NCBI GenBank assembly: GCA_950295325.1
Contig: OX485803.1
Span: 46,329,554-46,393,553 of the forward strand
DNA: 64,000 nucleotides
Direction of reading: 5' to 3'
From: Polytrichum commune
Taxonomy: Eukaryota; Streptophyta; Polytrichopsida; Polytrichales; Polytrichaceae
In this document: positions 11,986 to 24,606 of the stretch, one piece after another
How the letters are laid out: each line of letters begins with the position of its first letter
How positions within the stretch are numbered: position 1 is the stretch's first letter
Translations under genes and position numbers: made by a program
The notes under the pieces: generated by a model
Seen by the model: the letters and a program-made list of their open reading frames with translations, nothing else
Told to the model about the DNA's origin: nothing
Databases searched by the model: none

Positions 11986-14900
11986 CTAAGGATTGAATCC
12001 TATGAAAAGGTTGAGAACTATTGATAACACGAACATTCCGACAAAGAAGAGGGTCCAGTTGCGAGTTCCCTCGGGGTCAGCAGGTGGCCCCTGCACAGCA
12101 ACCAGAATCTCATCAACCTCACAAGATAATCCAACATACTTTCCTTACAAACTTCACTGTGAACAATCCCTCTTGTTAGTAATCAGAGAGAGGTTTCACT
12201 ATCTTGTACTTCTCAGATATTGTTCTACTAAGGTAAGTGGGCCTAATACGAACACGTTTTGCTATGCGCCCACTTCTCTTACAATATAAACACACAATTA
12301 GTACAAGATGATTAGCAAATCCACTTCAAGGCTTGGAAAACAATGAGGAAAACGGCTATGGCCTCAATTTGATTGCTAATCTTCTACTCGTTCTATGTTT
12401 AATATCATAAGAGAACTGGGTGGAGAGCTTAAAATGTCCATTTTTGGCCTACTTACCTTAATTTGGTTGATGAGTGGCTCAAAGAGCATCAGTGTGCTGG
12501 AGTTCTGGTGCATTTCAATGTTAAGTGTTCAGAGTAATCAGATTCAGAGCTTCAAGAATAAAAAGTGCAAAAGGGGGCATTCAAATACCGGCAAGGGTGT
12601 TTTGTCAGCCAGGCGTTGTGTGACATCAGCTTCATATGGCCATGCATATTCAACCGTATGTGTGGCCTTGCGCAACAAACTCCAATCATACATCCGTCGT
12701 TCTTCCTCTGACAACAGAAGGTCAACAGAATCCTGCACAAATGAGTTCACATACCACATCAGTGTCAATCAATACACTTATATATACCGCAGAGCATGAT
12801 TAAGTGCCAACCACAAATATTTATTTTGTTCAATTCCCTCAAGACAAGGCCCAGGAATTTGACAAGACTGGGCGAGAAAGAATTAATAACTCCAAGTAGA
12901 TGCGCCTCATCCGAATAGAAGAGTGAGCTTTCTCTGGGCGCATGGCCCCATTGTGGGCAACTCTGTAGACAATTTTGGCTGTTGGATCGGATCAAGAATC
13001 ATCTCATCTAGTTAGCAATTGCAAAACACAAAGTTTGTCATTTCAAGTGTCAGAATCCAAGTTCAGATGCAAAAGTTGGAAGATGTCAATGTAAAGGTTC
13101 TCTTTCTCTTTAAACGATCACATAGACCCTCCCAATTATGATGTTAGCTTTTGAACCTTGAATAACGTCTATGTTTTGAGCAAGTAGTCCAATCTCATGG
13201 TTACAAGTGTCTTTTTTCATGTCCGATCTTAGCTGCAGCATCACCATATGCTACTCCAATATAGGTGTCCAATTAAGAAGAGTGACCACATAAGGTCCAC
13301 ATACCTTATTACAAACATCTAGTTATTTTTAAAAGCAGCTTGAACCGAGCAGTGCTGATCTTAAATTTACAAAAGGAGCTCAAAGCAAACAACTCAGACA
13401 TGTAGTTTGAGAGTAAGATCTAAAGTTTTACTAGAACAACGTCATCGATGCAAAGCTGCAGGATGGAAGGCCAATTTATGTTCTAATGAAATCAACACCG
13501 AACACCTTTAGTTTGTTGAGTTGATCCTGAGCTTCAGCCTCCCCCAAGGATTGTTGTTGCACATCAGCACGCCGCTCTTGATATGCCTTCATAATCTTCA
13601 CAATGAGAGCATGCATACACACGAATATGATGAATATGGTTTCAAAAGACTTGAATGCAGGTACTAGCACATGATATAGCCGACAAAGAATGAGTCTACA
13701 GTATGTAGACACTCGTCAACTTTGTACAAATGCACCCAACCCAAATTTGCACAAACAGATTAGAGTCACTGCTATTATTCAGGAATGACCAAGAATAAAT
13801 GGCATAAATTCTTACTGCAGTTGCAAATAGCACCTTGTCATCAAATGTCAGGTTCAACTTCGTCAGATTATTTCAGCACTTACCAAATATTCAAACTTAA
13901 CACATTTTCACAAAGAATGGCATGATGAATAGTGGGTTCCAAAGAAGGGACGTGAATTTGTATGACCAGACGTTGCACAAATAGGTTAGAGTCAATAATC
14001 ATTTTTAGAAACTGCCAAGAATCAACAACCTAAATGCTCACTGCAGTTGCAAATAGTGCCTTTCATTGGATGTCAGGTTCAACTTCATCAAGATTATTCC
14101 AACAGTTACCAAATACTTAACCTTCAAACATTTTCAAAATTAATGGCATGATGAATAAAGAGTTCCAAAGAAGAGAGGTGAATTTGCACGACTAAACATT
14201 ACACAAATAGGGAATCTTTGATATTTTTAGAAACTACCGAGAATCAATAACCTAAATGCTCACTGCAGTGGCAAATAGTGCCTTACAATGAAACCTTGCA
14301 TTTGGTTACCTCTTCAGAAGAAGATTCAGGACTGGCACCTAGCCTTCCGTAATGGTCCTCCAGTATAATACCTGCAAAAGTGGACACACAACATGCCACA
14401 TTCATGCACCATGGGTGTCAGTTTCAACTTTGTCCAATTATTCCAGCACTTTACCGAAAATAGAAGCTTCACGCCAGTGACCGGGAGATTTTTGGGCATT
14501 ATCGGTTGAGATCCTAGTGTTTGCGAGTGCAACCGGTTACATGTTGACATCCTCCGGTTTTCCTTTATTAAATTGGGGTATATTCTATTAATTCCTCTAA
14601 ACTGATCGGTAATTTTCTTGAAGTCTCGAACTTCAACCGGTTTTATCTCAAACTCAACCGGTTCATCTGTAACTAACTGCCGGTTCTCCCCGATCATTGC
14701 TTCACGCATTTACAAATAATGGCACCACTCTCTGATAACCACCTTGTCATCCCAGCTCTTCTGAGTCCCTACTTGACTGTTAAGGTGGAATTTTTCTCAT
14801 CTGAGACCAAAATTGAGGTGCAGTTCAACTGAAGAGAATATCTGTCACATTTACGGTTCACCAAAAATGGCATGCCTTGCCACCACATTGCGGTCATCAC

Positions 14901-15717
14901 CTGGTCATCCTTCGTCACCGTAAGATGGAAATCCTCTCATGCAAGGGCGAAATTAATGTGCAATTCGATTGAAGATATTTTTGTCCCATTTGAGGCTCAC
15001 GAAGAATGGCATGCTTTGCCACCACGCTAGAATGAGGACCTGATCATCTCAGGTTTTCTGAGCTCCTAGCTCACCGTAAGGTGGATATCGTCTCATCTGA
15101 GACCCAAATTAAGGTGCAGTTCAATTGAAGAGAATATGTGTCACATTTAGGTTTGACAAAGAATGGCATGCCTTGCCACCACTCTATTATCAATACCTAG
15201 TCATCCTACCTCACCGTAAGGTGGACATGTTGTCATGTGAGGTAAAATTGAGGTGCAGTTCAATTGAAGAGAATGTGTGTCACATTTTGGTTTGACAAAG
15301 AATGGCATGCCTTGCCACCACTCTATTATCAACACCTAGTCATCCGAACTCACCGTAAGGTAGAAGTCTTCTCATGCGAGGCCAAAATTGAGCTGCAGTT
15401 CAATTGAAGAGAATGTGTGCCACATGTTAAGGTTGCAGGATAGCATGATTACCTTCGCCAGAGAGGGCGGCAAGGATGTTCTCCGGGGTGATGATGGACT
15501 TGGGGTTAACCGGGGGGGAAGACAATGCGAAATCATCAGCTACGGACGGCGCAGCAGGTGTGGCTTCGGATGTGGATGTGGATTCCGCCCTCACCACCAC
15601 CGCCATTCCCCTCCTCCTCGTCATCATGCTTTGAGAACTTTGAGAGCTTCTTGTAGCCCATGGTCGTTGCGTCAAATGCGTGGAAACAGGGCAGGGGGCA
15701 GGCAGACACCGCATCAT
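11986..15717 (-). CDS. ndhU: NAD(P)H-quinone oxidoreductase subunit U, plastid (J-like)
   Basis: NdhU (CRRL) is a nuclear-encoded, membrane-anchored J-like subunit of the thylakoid NDH complex, which supports cyclic electron flow around photosystem I. I assembled five exons, all with GT-AG borders and matching phases: 15717-15453, 14371-14310, 13595-13506, 12732-12589 and 12090-11986. They give 221 residues, close to the roughly 218 expected. Residues 1-44 look like a chloroplast transit peptide ending VVRA. The J-like fold covers HYGRLGA (95-101), KAYQERRADV (112-121) and EERRMYDWSL (149-158), followed by WPYEADVTQ. No HPD triad is present, as expected for this J-like family. A membrane helix spans 199-219 near the C-terminus. 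The two Met codons at 15717 and 15714 are alternative starts. The identification rests on remembered family motifs; an aligned search would settle it. Confidence 0.9.
12230..12340. repeat. Dispersed repeat R, copy 1 (in NdhU intron 4)
   Basis: Shares with 21825-21970 and 40369-40514 the order AAGGTAAGTGGG, then GCGCCCACTTCTC or CACCCACTTCTC, then AATTAGTGCGAGATGATTAG and CAAATCC. Here it lies wholly within intron 4 of NdhU. There is no coding potential. Confidence 0.75.
13745..14300. repeat. Tandem repeat, about 228-bp unit, in NdhU intron 2
   Basis: About 2.4 imperfect copies starting near 13760, 13985 and 14210. Each unit has TTAGAGTCA, CTCACTGCAGTTGCAAATAG, TGTCAGGTTCAACTTC, TTACCAAATA and TTCCAAAGAAG. 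The third copy is interrupted by exon 2 (14310-14371), and the TGTCAGTTTCAACTT part resumes at about 14415 beyond it. Confidence 0.8.
14472..14700. repeat. Dispersed repeat Q, copy 1 (in NdhU intron 1)
   Basis: A 230-bp segment rich in CCGGTT words: TTTTTGGGCAT, GATCCTAGTGTTT, CAACCGGTTACATG, TCGAACTT, CTCAACCGGTTCATCTGTAA and GCCGGTTCTCCC in this order. The same order recurs at 31285, 39281 and 39855, always in the same orientation. There are no clear TIRs and no ORF of note. Confidence 0.8.
14780..15440. repeat. Tandem array, about 140-bp unit, in NdhU intron 1
   Basis: Five copies, keyed on AGGTGCAGTTCAATTGAAGA at about 14814, 14953, 15113, 15250 and 15390 (spacings about 139, 160, 137 and 140). 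Each continues with GTGTCACATTT, AATGGCATGCCTTGCCACCA and CTCACCGTAAGGT. The array ends 13 bases short of the exon 1 donor site. Confidence 0.85.
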
Positions 15718-17869
15718 GGCTACAAATTCCCCCCTCCTCCCTCACAAGATTCCCTAACAACTCCCACCTCCAAATTTACGCAAGACCTCGCAGCAGACCC
15801 AACAGGAAATTCTACACAGGCTCCGAGAGAGAAGCTGAGAAAACTCAACCCCCGAAATCGGAAATTGAGATACAGGAAGCTATGCAATTCGAGTGGAAGT
15901 GTGGAGACGAACACACGAACTGCGTGACTCTGTGCGCGCGCGTGTGTACCGTCTAATACGCATTGAACGGGAGGAATGGGAATGGGATCAAAGCGCGAGA
16001 TGTGAGCTTGGAATTGTTGGGAAGCAGATCGCGGGAGGATAATGTGGGCCACTCAAGGCAAATACATCATCACAAATGTGTAGGCGGAAAATGTACATCC
16101 CAGGTACATTTGGAGGCTTCCTGTCTTCAACTGAGGCTCACCTCAACAGACCACATACCAGGTTGTGGGTGGCATCTTGGATGTCTTCATGTGGATGAGA
16201 AAAGGTTACACGGCCATAATGTATGTTTCATTCATCTATGACAAGCTTAGGTGATGAAGTGTAAGTCTAAGCTTCTACTTAAGTACACCCTAACCTCCAT
16301 AATATATCCCTCCTTAATGTCACTCCTTCTCTTATATCCCAAAACCCTAGGAAACAAATGTTCTCGGTTTGAATGTCCCTCCTTGTTGTCACATTTCCCT
16401 CCCATATATCATAGGTTTTGACATAAAGTAATTCACCAAAGATATCAAACCACACGCTTGCACACATCACGTTGTCAACATTATGATTATTGTCATGATT
16501 GCAATGTCGACTTTGTGTTTTTCCATAATGTCACACTCTACACTAATTCTCCATTATCATGCATTCATGTTAACACTATGTACCTCCTTAATATCACATA
16601 CACTTTGGTTAGCACAAGCGTAATATCAAGGAGGTTAGAGTGTATCCTAAAACTCTAGGGAACATATGTTCTAAGTTCTAAAACTCCCTCCTTGTTGTCA
16701 CATTTCCCTCCCATATATCATGGGTATTGCCCTAGGGTGGACTCTTCATTGGAAACTAAATGACGTGCATGGGTCACTATAACACTAAACCCCTTATTAT
16801 ATATAATTTTTTTATAAAGGAAAACATATTTATACGTACTAACGGCATGCTAAAAAATGTACTCATATATTTATACTAAGCTTTTCAATCTAATGTGATA
16901 AATACCTCCACTACATGTACAAACTATACATCATGAATTAAATAATCAATTCTTATATATAAAATCCACTTTCACTTTCCAATGAGAGGGTCATTGAATG
17001 TTTTTTCGTCCATAGCATGTAACCCAATGATTGTATCAAACAAACAAAGATAAGAGCATAATAAATTAGCCACAATTTAGAGAGCAAAACAGAAGGAAAC
17101 CCATGAGAGCATCATCAAGAGCCTCTAGTTTGTAAAAACCTAGGACCCTTAAATATCACATTAACTTTGGTTGCTACTAGTGTGACAAGTGTATGCAATT
17201 GATTCCCTCTTGCCAAAAATTAAAGGTGTGCACATGTTGACCATCTTTGGCCCAAACCATGATCTCAAAGTTCTGAACAAGTGTTTTGTTCCTTTGTACT
17301 TCCTCAAGAAGCTTATGCAATTTATACTCATTGTATTGTCACCTTATTGTCATTAACAATATCACATGCATCACAATATTACAGAGCTCCTTGGTTGCGT
17401 TCCATGGGACAATGTATCACATGAGCATAATTCTATTTTAATTTTGGGATTCTCCATTTATGGGGAGCACTCAGGCTATGCACTATGAACTTTTCGATAG
17501 GCAATTATAATTTATCAAAGTTTTTAAATAGCAACCTCTATTTTGAAAGAGACCATCATGCAGCCACTTAGTAATGTTATGCAGTTCGTTTCAATATGCC
17601 AACCTATTTATAAGCATCTTCCATTATGTTGTTTGTTAGCATTTCTAATGTGAGTTAGCATTCAAAGGCAACCGGAGTGGCCAAGTGATAACATGCCTTT
17701 GGTCAAAACCATTACCCAACATAACCAGTGACGCAATGCATCGAGTTGGTTGACTATAGGTTGAGAACTGGTTGTTTTCTTTCAATAGTTTGATGAGTTG
17801 GTAACCTTATTTAGATTTTTTAATTGAAAAGGCGGACGTCAATCTTCCCCCCTACGAACTTTCAAGCTT
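15718..17869. other. NdhU upstream region and non-genic DNA
   Basis: 15718-16060 probably holds the NdhU 5-prime leader and promoter; no clear TATA box is seen, and ORFs on both strands here have no domains. 16351-16418 and 16659-16722 are direct copies sharing CCCTCCTTGTTGTCACATTT and CCTCCCATATATCAT. The rest is AT-rich and empty. Confidence 0.5.
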
Positions 17870-18585
17870 TAAGAAACCAAAACCCACAAAAAAAACATAG
17901 CACTTGGGCTTCAAAATGTGCATCAACATTCAACATCAACAAAATTTGACCTCTTACATCATCAAAAAATCAAAACCCATAAACCATAGCATTTGGGCTT
18001 CGAAATATACATAAAGCATTCAACACCAACATACAATGGAACTCCTACACCTTCAAAAAACCAAATCTCACAAAAATATTGCTCTTTAGCTTCAAAATTT
18101 GCATCAAAGTTTGAACATCAACATACATTTCATCTCTTATATCTGCAAAAAATCAAAGTGTACAAAAACATAGCATTTGGCCTTCAAATTATGCATACAA
18201 GATTACACATCAGCACACATTTGACCTCCTATACCTCCAAAAAATGAAGACCCACATAAACATATCACTTAGGCTTCAAAATATGCACCAAACATTCAAC
18301 ATCAACATACATTCGGCCTCCTATACCTCCAAAAAACCAAGACCCATAAAAACATGGCACTTGGGCTTCAAAATATGCACCAAACATTCAACATCAACAT
18401 ACATTCAGCCTCCTATACCTCCAAAAAACCAAGACCCATAATAAAATATGGCACTTGGGCTTCAAAATATGCACCAAACATTCATCATCAACATACATTC
18501 GGCCTCCTATACCTCCAAAAAACCAAGACCCATAATAAAACATGGCACTTGGGCTTCAAAATATGCACCAAACATTCCCTGTGAA
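17870..18585. repeat. Tandem array, 89-94 bp unit, about 8 copies
   Basis: The word CACTTGGGCTTCAAAAT (or a close variant) recurs at 17901, 17990, 18082, 18174, 18266, 18358, 18452 and 18546. Copies on the right are nearly identical; those on the left have diverged. The rest of the unit is CATTCAACATCAACATACAT, CCTCCTATACCTCCAAAAAA and CAAGACCCATAA. ORFs running through it are by-products of the repeat. Confidence 0.9.
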
Positions 18586-18974
18586 TCAGCCTTATGAATT
18601 TGTCACATCCACGAGATGTGGTGCAAAACCAACTATGTATAAGAGAAGGCTTCCATCTATTATTGAGATTAGGTTTGGAATTGAAGACAAACACCAAAAG
18701 GCCATGTGTTTAAAAGTGACGATGCTTTTATACAATGTGTATATTGAAGAATTTCAATGCAAACTGTACATGTGATTGTGAGCTTCAAGCGGCCGAAGAT
18801 TGCTTCAAGAATCGTACACAATATAGAGCTCAATATATATAGTACAAGCAGGTTGTGCTACTAGATGCGAAACCTGAGGTTGCCGTCTAAGAAGTGTCAA
18901 AAAAAAACTTTCGAATCCGTGCAAGGAGCAAGCCTAGGTCGGAGGCGATGCCCCTCCGGTCTCAGGGATCAATG

Positions 18975-20387
18975 TCACGCGCCTTCGAAGCTTGGGAAGG
19001 GCGACAACAGCCTATCCACCTCCGATTGGAGCGAGCTCGAAAATAATTCCTCCAGGAAGTCCTGTCCCAGATCTTGTAACACCACCGGCGCAGTAGCTTC
19101 ACGTGTCGCCTCCATCTTTGTGGAGGAGCTCTGTTTGATGCTCGGTTGTGACGGAGGAGGAGCAGAGAGATTTGGGGCTTCGCATTCTGCGCTTCTTGTT
19201 TTGGTGTTTGTAGATTGTGGCAACGTGGTTGTCGATGAGAGGGAGGGGATGGAGGCTTTAAGCGGGAAGTTAAGGAGTGCGCGGCAGCCTCGCATTGTAA
19301 GAGCCGCTTTATCATATGCCAACGCAGCTTCTTCAGCGGTGTCAAATGTTCCCAGCCAACAACGAGCGCCCTGCCTAGCCGAATCTCTTATTTCCGCCGC
19401 AAATTTCCCCCACGGCCGTTGCCGAACACCTCGGTAATGAGGCGTGCTCTTCACCACTTTGGTAGCTGGCTGAGACAAACCGTCCTTCCAGCAACCAGTC
19501 TTTGTTGTTGATGCTGCTGGTGCTGCTGCTTGACGACACATTGCCGCATCACCTTCGCCCACCTCTTGGCTTGGAGACGTGGATGAGGCCAAACGTACCC
19601 TAGGCTGTTGATGACCATGCTTTCCAATTCCTGGCACTCCCATAGCTTCAGCCTCGGGGAACCTCCTGCGAATTGGCCGTGCAACCACGGCTGGTCTCGC
19701 CGATGGCTCCTCAATGGGATGAACCTTCTGCTGAAAATATTGGAGTGATTCTTTCTCCAAGGGATCGTTCTCGTCGAATCTCGTACTAGGCTTGGGCTGT
19801 TGGTCTTGCGTTTGAGGGTCGATAGACCGCTTAGGTGAAGGCAGAGTTGGAGTGGAGATGGTTGGAGTTTGTTGTTGCTCACTTTCACTAGTTCGATGAT
19901 GATGGTTGGCGCGGCACGCGTACTGGTCACATTTCACTGGCCACTTGATGCCTGGATGATTATTTTCAGCCTCCTTTTTAAACACCTGGCATATTCGTTC
20001 TGCAACATTAGGGCCGAGAGCATGGCGCAGTTGATGTGCAAGGGACCAAGGTCGCTGACAATACTTCTTCTCTGCAGGAGGTCCGTGATCCGTTCGAACA
20101 GCACTAGAGTCCTCTGATCGGGGCCGCTTCAAATTTGCATCAAAACCGTCATTTAATGCTGTTGGCACGGAGTTATAATGCTCGGAAGAGAAGCAGGAGA
20201 CAGGTTCCGATGATGGAAGTGGTGACAATGGCATCTCCCTCTTTTTAGCTAGAGCTGCTAGGGGATCGCCATATGGCGAGTTAAACGCCTCCAAAGAAGG
20301 TTGCTGGTACAGTGAGGAGAACTCACCGAACGTGTCCTTTCCATCGTCACAACCTCTCCCTCGATTTGCGAAGGAGAATAAATTCAT
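18975..20387 (-). CDS. AP2/ERF-domain transcription factor (ERF subfamily)
   Basis: A single uninterrupted 470-residue ORF. The AP2 DNA-binding domain spans about residues 317-375. It has [18 protein letters not shown], the WLG motif at 344-346, AYDKAA and NFP. The FAAEIRD context gives Ala and Asp at the positions that separate ERF from DREB proteins, so a GCC-box binder is expected. The wording is nearest to group IX ERFs, which act in defence and hormone responses; that grouping is inference. The long N-terminal half is largely disordered, with a distinctive patch at about 111-150 ([13 protein letters not shown], then GIKWP). The C-terminal [12 protein letters not shown] (437-449) resembles an acidic activation motif. 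The start at 20387 is the first Met and lies about 50 bases from a (GA)n leader tract. At 470 residues it is long for an ERF. Confidence 0.92.
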   Translation of the reverse strand: MNLFSFANRGRGCDDGKDTFGEFSSLYQQPSLEAFNSPYGDPLAALAKKREMPLSPLPSSEPVSCFSSEHYNSVPTALNDGFDANLKRPRSEDSSAVRTDHGPPAEKKYCQRPWSLAHQLRHALGPNVAERICQVFKKEAENNHPGIKWPVKCDQYACRANHHHRTSESEQQQTPTISTPTLPSPKRSIDPQTQDQQPKPSTRFDENDPLEKESLQYFQQKVHPIEEPSARPAVVARPIRRRFPEAEAMGVPGIGKHGHQQPRVRLASSTSPSQEVGEGDAAMCRQAAAPAASTTKTGCWKDGLSQPATKVVKSTPHYRGVRQRPWGKFAAEIRDSARQGARCWLGTFDTAEEAALAYDKAALTMRGCRALLNFPLKASIPSLSSTTTLPQSTNTKTRSAECEAPNLSAPPPSQPSIKQSSSTKMEATREATAPVVLQDLGQDFLEELFSSSLQSEVDRLLSPFPSFEGA

Positions 20388-20434
20388 TGTCTATCTGGTC
20401 TCCCCTCCCTCACTCTGTTTTCTCACTCCCTCAC

Positions 20435-20435
<1 letters not shown>

Positions 20436-20466
<31 letters not shown>
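20436..20466. repeat. (CT)n microsatellite in the ERF leader
   Basis: About 15 CT dinucleotides, reading as (GA)n on the ERF coding strand, 50-80 bases before the start codon. GA-rich leaders are common in plant regulatory genes and may affect initiation or chromatin. Confidence 0.85.
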
Positions 20467-20468
<2 letters not shown>

Positions 20469-20469
20469 A

Positions 20470-21590
20470 TACAACCACAACCCTTCGTCCCAAACTCGTT
20501 TATCCAAATACTAGCTGAGACTGCAGTAACGGTGTTACAATCCTCTTAGCTGCCATCTTGCACTCACGTCCACAAAAACCTACACACTCATTTCTTCGCC
20601 ATAGCCTTGGAAACCCAGATATTTTCAAAGTAAAAGAATACAGGACACACTGACCGAGTTCCAACTTTTTACAACTCTTGCAGCCTGCCAAACTTTGGTG
20701 CGTGCTCAAGAAGGCCTTGCACAAATGGGGAAACAAAACCCAAAAAGAAAAAAACCTTTACTTCTTTCTTTCACAGTTGTTTTTCCCACACTTTGCTCAC
20801 AACCAGCTCTAATTGCGATACAATTCACTACATGCGTCTAATGCTAAATACTACCTCTTGCAGGTCCACAAAAAAACGCGCCTGCCGCTACTCCTACTAT
20901 TGCTTAGTCTGCTCGAAGGAACCAGCTGTCTGTCTTCGACAGAATGATCCTCCACCACCACCACCACCACCACCACCACGCGCAACCGCGACCTCTAGTA
21001 AGTTCCAATTTTACGAATGCTTAAAGAATGCGATAACTGAGTCCACCACTCCACTCTCCCGACTCCTCCTCCGCCGTCTTGACCAACATCCCGCGTCTCC
21101 TTCATTATATGTTGTGTTGGCGTGCAGTGTCGATCAACTTTCACCGTGTGTTCCTTCAATCCTTCCTTCTGCCACGAAGACCCACAGGAAGGTCCTTTCC
21201 GTTCCCTTGCGGAAATATCACCGCGGACCCCACTGCTGCGCCACGTGGCAGCTCCTTCATTCTCCCCAGTTCCACAGAACCACTCTTGTTCACCTCGCAG
21301 GCGTCACCCCTCGCTTCACGATGGCGTCACGTCCGCGTCACGCGTGACGTAAGCCGGGACCCTGCCAATTAGTCACGTGATCCAGAGCCTGGAGGTGGAT
21401 GGTCGGCTTCATCCCATTCATCCAGTTTCATCCCCTAATTCCATCCATGGAGACCTCGCATTTTGACTGCTTCGCCAAGATTCTTGCGAGATGGGACCAT
21501 TGAAGGGGCGTGTCTGAAACGTGCTGTTGAGTTCTCGAGTCCCTCAAAATTGTTTGGACTTTCTAAGCCACAATTTTCATCAAGCACATT

Positions 21591-21621
<31 letters not shown>

Positions 21622-22721
21622 GGGCACTTGTATGCTAACAAGAGAGTCGCAAAACAAAATGAAGATTTCCTTGAGAGTTAAGGGAGGATTACACATAAAG
21701 TTTTATTGCCGACCACCTCGGCTAATCAACCCTCACAACAAAACCACTCATTCATAACCCAAGCAATGTATATCTGAAGTTAGAAAAGAGAGCGCCATGG
21801 AAAGAAAAGGAAAGAATGAAGAAGAAGGTAAGTGGGTCTTCATAGGACCATTTCTCTCTTTGCACCCACTTCTCATAGGATATGAAAAAATAACATTTGG
21901 TGCGAGATGATTAGCGAATCCGGATCGTGCTTGTAGCCACTCACTCCATAATTTTTGGAGCTCATATGAATATTCTATTCATTTTGAAGATAAGGATTCA
22001 TTTAATTTGTAAATGGTTGTATAGTCCCCCCCCCCCCTTCTCCCCAATGAAGTGAACTGCTGCGTTTAGAATAGTTAACAAATTTTGGAAAGAAAAAGAC
22101 AAAGGTAAAGAAAACTAACATTGGTGTCATTATGATGTGAATGTGATCCCGTTGACCTTGCCTTGTTCAAGAGTCCCCATGATACATGATAGGGTTTACT
22201 GCCTACCTCTCAGTGGGTATGGTTAACAAAATTTGAACACGTAGTCCAATCCCCTTTCAACATATGTCTTTTTGGTGACAGTTCTTGGATTCCCAACCAA
22301 GCATACACCACTCAAATTACGGTATCCGTTTGAGGATCGAGCACCAAGTTAAGCACATCTAAGGTAGATAGACCCATTTCCGATAACTTGAGCATGTTTT
22401 TGCATAAGTGTGGTACAAGTGTGACAATGGAGTGAATTTTCATAAGCTTGGAAAATGATATCATGACATTTCACAAAAAAATTTAGGAAAAATCGCAATT
22501 GTGCAATTTCAAGTATTGAAATTACGGTAAATTTCCAAAGGCAAGATTCTTAACATTGGTTAACCTATTTATGATAACTCATAGGCAAAACCTCGAGTAG
22601 ATTGTGGTTGAAAACCGTAAACAATCAATATCCTTTTCAAGGAACCCAAATTTGTGCCCTTTTAACTTACTTCTCCATCACATCGAACTTCTCAATGGCT
22701 ATGACTACTCTCTCACTTGGT
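20470..22721. other. ERF upstream region and non-genic DNA
   Basis: 20470-21430 is the likely ERF promoter and is GC-richer toward 21060-21430. It holds a (CCA)n run at about 20950-20978. Several overlapping ORFs (up to 184 codons at 20793-21347) have no domains. (TATG)n occurs at about 21592-21621. A poly-C run lies at about 22026-22038. Confidence 0.5.
21825..21970. repeat. Dispersed repeat R, copy 2
   Basis: Same word order as the copies at 12230 and 40369, with GTGCGAGATGATTAGCGAAT. The downstream part (CTTGTAGCC, then GGAGCTCATATGAAT) matches the third copy, so the unit is at least 145 bp. Confidence 0.8.
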
Positions 22722-22943
22722 CACTACACAAATTATCCCGATTAGTGCGTGTTACTATTTGAAGTTATGCGGTGCAATAACCTCTTACTAAGGAGTTCAA
22801 TTTACTAACAAACGTTTAATAGGTGGTCTGGACATTATAGAACACTATATTTGACTTTGTTTGGTAGAGTGTTGCATTCTCATTAAATAGTTATAACACC
22901 GCGTAACTCCAAATAGTAACATGCACTAAATGGGATAACCAAC
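22722..22943. mobile_element. MITE of the ACTACAC family, about 220 bp (copy 3)
   Basis: The left end reads CACTACACAAATTATCCC, then ATTAGTGCGTGTTACTATTT, GAAGTTATGCGGTG. The reverse complement of the right end gives GTTATCCCATTTAGTGCATG, TTACTATTTGGAGTTACGC. The arms match over about 45 bases; the extreme tip of the right arm has drifted. Interior non-coding. Confidence 0.8.
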
Positions 22944-24606
22944 ATACTTGTTTTCAACATTCCAAAATTACAAAATGTCAGCTACGTGTGTGGATTTTCT
23001 TTATTTTTTGATTTTTTGTTTTGTTTTTTGGAACATAAAATGTACATGGTCACCTGGCTAATTTTTTCCCGTCAAGTAGAGAGAAAATTTCACAGCCAGG
23101 AAACGAACTGCCAACGACTCCATTTGGTTATGGGTACTTCTCCACTATCATCCAGTAGTTTCAAGTCACCTTAGACCTTCATTTATGGATCATCACAACT
23201 TTAGGGGACTCTATGTATTATGATTGAAGCGGTCGGTTATTAGCAATGGATGTCTCATCCATACCTTAAGGGTTGGACATGATGAATGTACCTCCAAGGC
23301 TTGTGACGCACTCACAAGGTGCATGCATGTTGAGTGCACTCCATGGCAACATGCTTCCATGTAGGCTAACAACTATCCTCGTCACTCATAATTTTCCATT
23401 CAATTCAATACTAGTACGTACTCTACTACTACCTGCCTCCACCCCCTTTTATTTATGATAGGCTCCATCGTGTTCTTTCACCTTTCTTCCATTCCCTTTC
23501 TAGAAGGGCCCACCTCCCCCTGTGAATGCCCATGAATTACCGACACCGGGGCCATGTGCATGGGCCTTTCCACTTTGCAAATGACTAGGTCATAAGGTGG
23601 ATGATTGCGGTACTACGTTTTTGTGTTTTGTTATCGTTCATTCTATTCTAACAAATGGTTGTTCTAGTTCGGTATTGGTCATGACGTCACTCTTTTCGAA
23701 GGTGGTTGTGACGTATGTGTGTTTTGCCTTGTGGGTTTCTTGGTCACCACCCTTCCTTCATCCAAGACATCGTGCGCGGGGGGGGGGGGGATGGATGAAG
23801 TCTTGAAATATTGACAAGTTTGGATGGATGGATGATTTTGTGTTGAGTACCGTAGTTCTCAAGTAGCTTGGGCAGAAAATAATTGATTCTGAAGGTGCCT
23901 AAGTTTCTGGGAAATTAATTTCATGGAGTGTCCCAAAAAAGAAAATAAATAACATTCAAAGAGTGCCTAAAAGCATGACAATGCAAGTTACATTCACTAG
24001 AATCCAACAGAGTAACATCAAATTTTTTGCCAAGCAGAACCCTGTCATACAAGTAAAAGGCACTAGGGGTGAGGAATGTTGGTTAAGGGAAGTGTTTAGG
24101 TTAATCGTAACCATCATAGATGAAATCAGGAGAACCATCCATGAATCGTAGAAATGACTTGGATGAATGTCTAACTTATTTTAAATTACTTTTGAATTTG
24201 CCCCATCTGAAAACATTCTTTTTTAGATTGCCTAACTTACTTTTACACTTTAATCATTTAGTAGGTGGAAAGGTGCTCAAGTTGCTAGAGAGCTATGGCA
24301 TCATTGGATCGGGTCACCACATTGAGTCACCTCAATTAATTGTGGTTCGCATTCCGCCTTTGGCCTTTGGTAGTTGTTCACGGTCATTTAGGTTTCATGT
24401 AGTACGCTTTGAAGCTCCTTAGTAGTGCGGTATTTGGCTGCCACATGTCGCTTGCTCAGGAGACGGGGTCCGTGAATAAGATGGGATGTGTCCTCACATA
24501 ACCAAATTGAGATCCTCTTGCACCCAAATTCAATGTTGGAATAGGAGGGTACCCGACATGGCTTAATATGGTCAATGGCATTCATCGAAAGGAACAAATG
24601 AGTTAG
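22944..24606. other. Non-genic stretch
   Basis: Short ORFs only (the longest 100 codons, 24120-24422), no domains. A poly-G run lies at about 23778-23790. Confidence 0.5.

Noticed and set aside
12444..12500. A further NdhU exon with a good AAG/GTAAGT donor in intron 4
   Set aside because: A donor-like site exists near 12459 on minus, but exon 4 joins exon 5 directly in phase and gives the expected family length.
12395..12799. 134-codon plus-strand ORF
   Set aside because: It is antisense to NdhU exon 4, whose motif and splice sites are convincing.
15388..16052. ORFs of 98-179 codons around the NdhU first exon
   Set aside because: They overlap the NdhU first exon and promoter in other frames; the NdhU frame is supported by splicing and motifs.
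17993..18584. ORFs in the 92-bp array as a repeat protein
   Set aside because: The unit length is not a multiple of three, so each ORF covers only part of the array in a different frame.
20793..21347. 184-codon ORF upstream of the ERF gene
   Set aside because: Contains a (CCA)n-encoded proline run and no domain; likely promoter DNA.
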